Positions 7,983 through 13,266 of a DNA stretch of 13,266 nt are shown in pieces (positions within the stretch are counted from its first letter, which is position 1; each line of letters starts with the position of its first letter). The DNA is from Actinomycetota bacterium. Lineage in GTDB: Bacteria > Actinomycetota > Humimicrobiia > Humimicrobiales > Humimicrobiaceae. Position numbers and translations under genes: made by a program. Location: NCBI GenBank assembly GCA_015711775.1, contig JACVJB010000006.1, forward strand, positions 1 through 13,266. The letters run 5' to 3'. Under the pieces are notes generated by a model. That model had not been told where the DNA came from, did no database searches, and worked only from the letters and a program-made list of their open reading frames with translations.

Positions 7983-8636
7983 GTGCAGCTTTTGAAAAAA
8001 AATAATAAAATAATATTAAAAAAAGGCAGGAATAAATTTCTTTACAAACATACTGTCCTTACAAGAATAATTCATGCCATTCATCTTGTATCCATGGTTA
8101 TGCTTATACTTACAGGATTCCAGATATATGCGCCCGGATGGTTCAGGCTGTTTGCAACACTTGAAATGGCAAGGTATGTGCATTTCATATTCATGTACAT
8201 TATAGGCTGGACTTTCATTTATAAGATTTATTACACAATTGTTACCGGGGAAATAAAAGAGCTTTTCTTTAACTGGCGTGACTTAAGGGATATGCCGCTG
8301 CTTGTAAAACATTATTTATACGATATTTTTGTCGGAATACCAAGCCCAAGTCACTGGGGCAAATATAATCCCGGACAGAAACTTGTTTACACGCTATGGC
8401 CAATACTTCTGCTGGCACAGGGAATTACAGGCATAGCCATGTATTTCATTCCAAAATTTACAGCTTTCAATAATTTCTTTGGCGGCCTTGCAAATATCAG
8501 GGCATGGCATTTTGTAATATCCTGGCTATTTGTGCTTACCACATTGATTCATTTTTACCTTGGATCCACCGGCCCTAAAATAGTTGATTTTTATAAGTCA
8601 GTAGTCACTGGTTATGAAAAGCAGGGCAAACATTAA
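7983..8636 (+). CDS. hyaC: Hydrogenase cytochrome b subunit
   Basis: Membrane diheme cytochrome that takes electrons from the small subunit and passes them to quinone (Ni-hydrogenase cytochrome b family). I place the start at GTG 7983, preceded by AAGGGGG with 5-nt spacing, giving 217 residues. TTG 7992 (spaced 8 nt from GCAGGAG) is an alternative, while the open frame extends further upstream into hyaB without a need for it. Four membrane helices are visible at about 27-48, 66-84, 133-157 and 174-195. Candidate heme ligands lie in helices 1 (H31, H34), 2 (H67) and 4 (H176, H190), as expected for the family. It begins 14 nt after hyaB and overlaps the next gene by 23 nt. Confidence 0.92.
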   Translation: MQLLKKNNKIILKKGRNKFLYKHTVLTRIIHAIHLVSMVMLILTGFQIYAPGWFRLFATLEMARYVHFIFMYIIGWTFIYKIYYTIVTGEIKELFFNWRDLRDMPLLVKHYLYDIFVGIPSPSHWGKYNPGQKLVYTLWPILLLAQGITGIAMYFIPKFTAFNNFFGGLANIRAWHFVISWLFVLTTLIHFYLGSTGPKIVDFYKSVVTGYEKQGKH

Positions 8637-9174
8637 AAGGCTAATTATCGGTGCAGGAAATATACTACTTTCAGACGAAGGCGTTGGCATACATATATTA
8701 AAAGAGCTTGAAAAAAGCGCTGCCGAAACAATTGGGAATCTAAAAAGGCGTGGAAATAAAATTGCTTCGGCATCTGAAAATGATGCAGACACTTTTAACT
8801 ATACATCATTTGTTGATATAGGCACATCCTCCATAGATATCGGGCTCTACCTTGGAGCCAGTATTGAAAAACTTGTAATAATAGACTGTATCAAGGCGCC
8901 CGGCTATAATCCGGGCACAGTTTTTAAACTTGGTATTGATGATTTGCGTAAAAGGCAAAAAGGTTGTTTTTCACTTCACCAGATGGAACTTGTGGATAAT
9001 CTGAAAATTCAGTCAATTATGTCAACGCTGCCTGATACTATTATACTGGGGATTGTGCCTTATGACACTGGTTCTTTTTCAATGGAATTATCTGAAACTC
9101 TCAAAGCAGCCCTTCCGGAAATTATAAACAAAGTAAAACACCAGATAAAAGAATTTTTTAAAACAAATGCATGA
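8614..9174 (+). CDS. hyaD: Hydrogenase maturation endopeptidase (HyaD/HybD, M52 family)
   Basis: Cleaves the C-terminal tail of the large subunit after nickel has been inserted, which locks the active site. The 186-residue product has GAGNILLSDEGVG (13-25), FVDIGTSS (66-73), IDCIKAPGYNPGTV (90-103) and SLHQ (120-123). The residues equivalent to the Ni-sensing triad of E. coli HybD are E22, D68 and H122, all present. Compared with the usual 150-165 residues it is longer because of a polar insert at about 36-64 between the first helix and the DIGT strand. It overlaps hyaC by 23 nt and hypA by 8 nt, so translation is probably coupled; the start ATG 8614 has little Shine-Dalgarno. Confidence 0.93.
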   Translation: MKSRANIKRLIIGAGNILLSDEGVGIHILKELEKSAAETIGNLKRRGNKIASASENDADTFNYTSFVDIGTSSIDIGLYLGASIEKLVIIDCIKAPGYNPGTVFKLGIDDLRKRQKGCFSLHQMELVDNLKIQSIMSTLPDTIILGIVPYDTGSFSMELSETLKAALPEIINKVKHQIKEFFKTNA

Positions 9175-9520
9175 ATGTTCAATAACAAGCTCAATTGTAG
9201 AAATCGTAAAACGGATTGTTAAGGAAAAGAATCTTGAAAGGGTTGAAAGAGTTGATATTGAGATTAATCCTCTTTCAAGTCTTGAAGCGGAGTCCATAAA
9301 GTTCTATTATGAATTTCTCACAAAAGATGACAGCATTTTAAAAAAATCCAGGTTAAAATTCTATAATATTTATCTAAAAATTAAATGTGAACATTGCGGC
9401 AAAAGTTATAAGGTAGAATCTTTCCCGACAAAATGCCCGGCATGCGGCGAGTTCAATGTTTGCAAAGACGCTTCAGATGATATAAGAATAAAATCAATAT
9501 TTGCTGACACCGGAAAATAA
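9167..9520 (+). CDS. hypA: Hydrogenase nickel-insertion accessory protein HypA
   Basis: Nickel chaperone that, with the GTPase HypB, loads Ni into the large subunit. The 117-residue product begins with MHE, in which the Met amine and His2 bind nickel in characterised HypA proteins. It has a zinc site of two CxxC pairs (C74/C77 and C90/C93). Length and motifs match the family. Its ATG lies inside the end of hyaD (8-nt overlap), which suggests translational coupling. No hypB, C, D, E or F follows: the operon ends here, so these must be encoded elsewhere in the genome. Confidence 0.95.
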   Translation: MHECSITSSIVEIVKRIVKEKNLERVERVDIEINPLSSLEAESIKFYYEFLTKDDSILKKSRLKFYNIYLKIKCEHCGKSYKVESFPTKCPACGEFNVCKDASDDIRIKSIFADTGK

Positions 9521-9579
9521 CCATACTTTTAAATTCACCGGTATCTGTTTTTGCTGATATTTTAATAATCATTTCTATA

Positions 9580-9588
9580 TGATATAAT
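9580..9588 (+). promoter_or_regulatory. Candidate extended -10 promoter for nusA-infB
   Basis: TGATATAAT (9580-9588) is a perfect extended -10 element (TGn before TATAAT). The -35 region is poor (TTTTAA near 9560), as is common for extended -10 promoters. A transcript would begin near 9595, so the hairpin at 9626-9650 would be about 30 nt into the leader. Confidence 0.45.
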
Positions 9589-9625
9589 TACCCTGGTTTT
9601 TCGGAAATGAAGATAATAAATCTTT

Positions 9626-9652
9626 AAATAGTGGGCTTGACCCACTATTTTT
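9626..9652 (+). terminator. Rho-independent terminator or nusA leader attenuator
   Basis: A perfect 10-bp stem (AAATAGTGGG at 9626-9635 pairs with CCCACTATTT at 9641-9650) with a 5-nt loop CTTGA is followed by further T residues (run of five T at 9648-9652, then ATT). It lies 105 bp after hypA and could end the hydrogenase transcript. Because a good promoter candidate sits just upstream, it could also act as an attenuator of nusA-infB. Confidence 0.8.
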
Positions 9653-9834
9653 ATTATGAATTTCTCAAAGGGCTTTTGCTTAAGAGCGAAAAACTGTTGG
9701 AGATGCCTTGCATGTAATATTGCTGCTGATAGGGCTTAAAATATGAAGGGGCGTATTTTGCCGGGCGCCGGCCCCAGGGTTTTATATTGAGGTATTTTAT
9801 ACAGTTGAAATATATTATTTTTAAGGTGGTTTAA
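9653..9834 (+). other. Leader region upstream of nusA with a GC-rich structured element
   Basis: No credible gene is present; rimP, often found just before nusA, is absent here. A GC-rich patch in this otherwise AT-rich stretch can fold as GCCGG (9760-9764) with CCGGC (9768-9772), or alternatively as GGGGC (9748-9752) with GCCCC (9771-9775). The two pairings share bases and exclude each other in part. The stretch is probably 5' untranslated RNA of nusA; I do not recognise a known riboswitch. Confidence 0.45.
9823..9829 (+). promoter_or_regulatory. Shine-Dalgarno that sets the TTG start of nusA
   Basis: AAGGTGG at 9823-9829, with 5-nt spacing to the TTG at 9835. The resulting N-terminus MNRKLIEALRELEKEKG matches the usual beginning of NusA, so the rare start codon is well supported. 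Confidence 0.8.
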
Positions 9835-10857
9835 TTGAATAGAAAATTAATAGAAGCATTAAGAGAGCTTGAAAAAGAAAAAGGCATTAAAATGGATGCT
9901 ATTATAGATGCTTTAAAAGTTGCGCTGAGCGCATCTTATAAAAAGATTTATGATGATGAAGATGCCATAAGAATAGATATCAATGAAAATAATGGTGAAA
10001 TAAAAGTCTTTAAGGTTATTGCAGAGGAAGATAATCCTGATGAACTTGCAACTGAGATAGAGGTCACCCCCGGGGATTTTGGAAGGGTAACTGCTCAGAC
10101 TGCAAAACAGGTTATAAGGCAGAGAATTATGGAGGCTTCACGGGATATAATGTATGATGAGTTCAAGGATAGAATAGGCGATATGGTGACGGGTATCGTA
10201 CAGCAGAATGACTCGCGCTGGACCCTTGTTGATCTTGGTAAGGTGGAGGCATTGCTTCCGCATCATGAGCAGGTTCCGGGTGAAAAGTATAAACACGGCG
10301 AGAGAGTGAAATGCTTTATTTCTGAAGTAAGGAAAACAACAAGAGGTCCTCAGGTTATTGTATCGCGGACACATACCGGGCTTGTTAAAAGACTTTTTGA
10401 ACTGGAAGTGCCTGAAATAAGTGAAAGAATTGTTGAAATCAAAAGTATTGCAAGGGAAGCAGGGTACAGGACAAAAATTGCTGTGGCTTCAAATGATAAA
10501 AATGTTGACCCCGTAGGAGCGTGTGTGGGGCCAAAGGGAAGCAGGGTAAAAATGATAGTAGATGAGCTTGAAGGAGAAAAAATAGATATTGTGGATTACA
10601 ATGAAGATCCTGTTATTTTTATTAAAAATGCCTTGAGCCCTGCAAAAGTGCTTAAGGTTTTAACAGATGAAGAGATAAAATTTGCAGTTATTGTTGTACC
10701 CAACGACCAGCTTTCGCTTGCCATTGGCAGGGAGGGCCAGAATGCCCGTCTTGCTGCAAAACTTACAGGCTGGAAAATAGATATAAAAAGTGAAAACCAG
10801 TTTGAAGCTGAGCTGGAAGAGGCAAGAAAAGAAAGACAGGAAAAAAAGCAAAATTAA
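9835..10857 (+). CDS. nusA: Transcription termination/antitermination factor NusA
   Basis: Binds RNA polymerase near the RNA exit channel and controls pausing, termination and antitermination. The 340-residue product has the N-terminal RNA polymerase-binding domain (about 1-105), an S1 domain (about 115-180), KH1 with GACVGPKGSRV (228-238) and KH2 with LAIGREGQNARLAA (295-308). It ends in a short charged tail (EARKERQEKKQN) and lacks the C-terminal acidic repeats of E. coli NusA, as in most Gram-positive lineages. The TTG start is supported by AAGGTGG. Only 18 nt separate it from infB, so the two are certainly one transcription unit. The usual neighbours rimP (upstream) and ylxR/ylxQ (downstream) are missing. 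Confidence 0.97.
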   Translation: MNRKLIEALRELEKEKGIKMDAIIDALKVALSASYKKIYDDEDAIRIDINENNGEIKVFKVIAEEDNPDELATEIEVTPGDFGRVTAQTAKQVIRQRIMEASRDIMYDEFKDRIGDMVTGIVQQNDSRWTLVDLGKVEALLPHHEQVPGEKYKHGERVKCFISEVRKTTRGPQVIVSRTHTGLVKRLFELEVPEISERIVEIKSIAREAGYRTKIAVASNDKNVDPVGACVGPKGSRVKMIVDELEGEKIDIVDYNEDPVIFIKNALSPAKVLKVLTDEEIKFAVIVVPNDQLSLAIGREGQNARLAAKLTGWKIDIKSENQFEAELEEARKERQEKKQN

Positions 10858-10875
10858 AAAAGGTTTAATCAAAAT

Positions 10876-13266
10876 ATGAGTGTATTCAAGATTTTTGAAA
10901 TTGCAAATGAATTAAATACAACCTCAGATATACTGATGGCTATCTGTAAAAAACTGGGCATTAAAGTTAAGAGTAATGGTTCTTCAATTGATGAGGAACA
11001 GAAAAAGATGGTTGTTACTGAATTTAAAAGCAGTATCGTAAAGACTGAGAAAAAAAGTTCTCCGAAAGAACCTGCAGAGCTTCAAAAAGCCAGGACTGCA
11101 AAAAAAGCGCCTGCAAAAAAAAGCGGCGCATCCAGTATTAAATGGATAAAGATAAGTGACAGTTCCGGTGCAGGCAGCCAAACTTCCCGGGAAGCAGAAG
11201 AACAGGAAGAAACAATTACTGAACAGGCTCCAGTAAGTGAAGTTAATAAAACTGGAAAAATTGTCGGAATTAAAAAAGTCAAAACAGAAACTCCTGCAAA
11301 AAAAGCGCCTGTTTCAAAAGTCTTAAAATCAAAAGCTGCAGAGAAAAAACCGCAAAAATTAACTGCTGAAATAATTAAAAAGCAGCCCAAGGCAGTCGCC
11401 GAAGAAAAGGAACTTTCAGTAAAAACAATAAAAGCTGATGACAGGGCTTCATCAGAAAAGAGCCTTGAAGAAAAAACAGCCGTAACTCCTGATAAGGCTA
11501 TAAAAACTGACGTTAAAAAACCCCTGGAGCATAAAGAGGTTGTAAAATCCCCAAAAAGCATAAAAGTTAAAAAACGTGCAGGGCAACATGAAGTTCAAGC
11601 TGACGCAGACATCCGTGAAGCTGCCGAAGATGAAGACTTTGTGGATATTGAGGAAGAAAAGTTTTTTAAAAAGACATTGCTTAAGGAAAAAGGCGCAGAT
11701 ACGTTAAAAGCGCGCCAGCCCTGGAATGAAGAGAAAAAAATAAATATTAAAAAGGTCCTTGACAGGGAACTTGATAAAGAGGAAAAAGAAGGAAGGTTCA
11801 GGGTAAAGCTTAAGCCCACTGCTAAAAAATATGCATCTCCGGAAAGAGTTTCAGAAAAGATTGATAAAGAAGATACTGAAATACAGCAGGAAAAATCCAG
11901 GGAAAAAGTAATCAGACGCCACGAGATTAAGAAAATCATAGAAATACCTGAAGGTATTACAATAAAACAGCTTTCAGAAAAAATAGGAATTTCCTCTGAG
12001 GAAATAATCCAGTCTTTATTTAATATGGGCGAAGTATTTAATATAAACCAGGCACTTGATAAAGATATAATTGAAATACTTTCAAATGAATATAATTTCA
12101 AATATTCGGTAATTGATTTTGATGACAGCATTGATGAGATTTCCCAGGATTCTGAAAAGGACTTAAAGACAAGACCACCAATAGTTACAGTGATGGGTCA
12201 TGTTGATCATGGGAAGACAACCCTTCTGGACGCAATCAGGAAATCAGATGTTGCTTCTGGTGAGGCCGGAGGGATAACTCAGAGCATTGGCGCTTACCAG
12301 ACAGAATACAAGGGCAAAAAAATCACGTTTATAGATACGCCGGGACATGAAGCTTTTACCTCTATGAGGGCAAGAGGCGCAAGGGTTACGGATATTGCAG
12401 TAATAGTAATTGCTGCTGATGATGGCATAATGCCACAAACTGTTGAGGCAATAAACCATGCAAAAGATGCAGGGGTGACAATTATAGTTGCAGTAAACAA
12501 AATTGATCTTCCTGATGCAAATCCGGATAAAATTAAACAGGGTTTAACTGAATATGAGCTTGTTCCCGAGGAATGGGGCGGGGACACTATTTTTGTTAAT
12601 ATATCGGCTAAAAACAGGCAGAACATAGACGAACTGCTGGAAATGATACTTCTTGTAGCGGAAATGAATGATATAAAAGGTAATCATTCTGTTGAAGGCA
12701 GCGGAATTATAATAGAATCAAAGCTTGATAAAAACCTTGGCGCCATAGGCACTGTGCTTATAAGAAGGGGCAGGATAAAAAAAGGAGACTGTTTTGTCAC
12801 AGGAAATTCTTTTGGCAGAATAAGAATTATTAAAAATGATAAAGGCGAGTCTATAGACAGCGCAGAAATTTCACAGCCGGTTGAAATATCGGGATTCAGC
12901 ATTGTTCCACAGGCAGGAGACAAGTTTTTCGTTGTTAAAAGTGAAAAAGTTGCAAAAGAAATCATCAGTAAAAGAGAATACCAGAAACAGGCGCTGAAAG
13001 CTCTTGAAACGAAAAAGCACATAACTCTTGAGGATCTTTCAGATCTTTCAAAGGAAAATGAAATAAAAAAACTCAAGATTGTTTTAAAATCTGAATCTTA
13101 CGGTTCACTTGATGCTGTTGAAAAAGCGCTGAAGGATGCAGAGGAAAATAATATAAAAATTGAAGTCATACACAAGGCTGTAGGCGCTATTTCTGACAGT
13201 GACATACTTCTTGCATCAGCGTCCGATACAATCGTAATAGGCTTTGGCGTGGTGGCGACATCAAAA
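10876..13266 (+). CDS. infB: Translation initiation factor IF-2 (C-terminus off the window)
   Basis: GTPase that brings initiator tRNA to the small ribosomal subunit and promotes subunit joining. 797 residues are present and the frame is open at the right edge. In order: an IF2_N domain (1-50); a Lys/Glu/Ala/Pro-rich linker of low complexity (about 60-340); a second IF2_N-like segment (about 354-410, EIPEGITIKQLSEKIG); the G domain with GHVDHGKT (441-448), DTPGH (487-491), NKID (541-544) and SAK (577-579); a beta-barrel domain II; and most of the third domain (ending VIGFGVVATSK). About 100-150 residues, including the fMet-tRNA-binding domain, should lie beyond the window. ATG 10876 fits the IF2_N start; an A-rich AAAAAGG lies 12 nt upstream. 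It is the second gene of the nusA operon. Confidence 0.97.
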   Translation, partial: MSVFKIFEIANELNTTSDILMAICKKLGIKVKSNGSSIDEEQKKMVVTEFKSSIVKTEKKSSPKEPAELQKARTAKKAPAKKSGASSIKWIKISDSSGAGSQTSREAEEQEETITEQAPVSEVNKTGKIVGIKKVKTETPAKKAPVSKVLKSKAAEKKPQKLTAEIIKKQPKAVAEEKELSVKTIKADDRASSEKSLEEKTAVTPDKAIKTDVKKPLEHKEVVKSPKSIKVKKRAGQHEVQADADIREAAEDEDFVDIEEEKFFKKTLLKEKGADTLKARQPWNEEKKINIKKVLDRELDKEEKEGRFRVKLKPTAKKYASPERVSEKIDKEDTEIQQEKSREKVIRRHEIKKIIEIPEGITIKQLSEKIGISSEEIIQSLFNMGEVFNINQALDKDIIEILSNEYNFKYSVIDFDDSIDEISQDSEKDLKTRPPIVTVMGHVDHGKTTLLDAIRKSDVASGEAGGITQSIGAYQTEYKGKKITFIDTPGHEAFTSMRARGARVTDIAVIVIAADDGIMPQTVEAINHAKDAGVTIIVAVNKIDLPDANPDKIKQGLTEYELVPEEWGGDTIFVNISAKNRQNIDELLEMILLVAEMNDIKGNHSVEGSGIIIESKLDKNLGAIGTVLIRRGRIKKGDCFVTGNSFGRIRIIKNDKGESIDSAEISQPVEISGFSIVPQAGDKFFVVKSEKVAKEIISKREYQKQALKALETKKHITLEDLSDLSKENEIKKLKIVLKSESYGSLDAVEKALKDAEENNIKIEVIHKAVGAISDSDILLASASDTIVIGFGVVATSK

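Noticed and set aside
9656..9739. Small open frame of 27 codons with four cysteines just after the hairpin upstream of nusA
   Set aside because: There is no Shine-Dalgarno, the ATG lies within the tail of the terminator hairpin, and the product resembles nothing I know, including RimP. Short frames of this size arise by chance.
11082..12131. Long minus-strand open frames over infB (11082-11561 and 11595-12131)
   Set aside because: They are antisense to the Lys/Glu-rich IF-2 linker and give Ser/Phe-rich low-complexity products with no motif. They are by-products of codon composition.

Overview
The window is 13.3 kb of AT-rich bacterial DNA, gene-dense and almost entirely explained by recognisable genes. 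A class A penicillin-binding protein with C-terminal PASTA repeats points to a monoderm (Gram-positive-type) lineage such as Bacillota or a low-GC deep Actinomycetota relative. NusA and IF2 fit either group, so the sequence alone does not settle the phylum. The presence of cytochrome b and a Tat-type hydrogenase suggests an anaerobe or facultative organism that oxidises (or can evolve) H2 at the outer face of its membrane.

Layout. (1) Positions 1-2469, minus strand: a PASTA-type PBP1A, cut off at its C-terminus by the window edge. (2) A gene-free divergent spacer of about 400 bp. (3) Plus strand: tyrS (tyrosyl-tRNA synthetase), followed 61 bp later by a DUF2099-family gene, related to the so-called methanogenesis marker protein 8. 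(4) A [NiFe]-hydrogenase operon with its own plausible promoter: small subunit, large subunit, cytochrome b anchor, maturation endopeptidase and HypA. The genes are nearly contiguous or overlap. (5) A 314-bp gene-free region with an extended -10 promoter candidate, a strong hairpin followed by T residues, and a GC-rich element. (6) nusA and infB, adjacent with no ylxR or ylxQ gene between them and no rimP immediately upstream; infB runs off the right edge.

How the genes work together. HyaA (FeS electron relay) and HyaB (Ni-Fe site) should form an exported heterodimer anchored by the HyaA C-terminal helix and by the diheme cytochrome HyaC, which passes electrons to the quinone pool. HyaD trims the HyaB C-terminus after Ni insertion, and HypA helps deliver the nickel. 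The other Hyp factors (B-F) must be encoded elsewhere. nusA and infB form the core of a transcription/translation operon.

The most notable points are the DUF2099 gene beside a bacterial respiratory hydrogenase, a fourth cysteine in the medial FeS cluster of the small subunit, an Arg-Lys rather than Arg-Arg export motif, and a terminator-like hairpin that would sit in the early leader of the nusA transcript.
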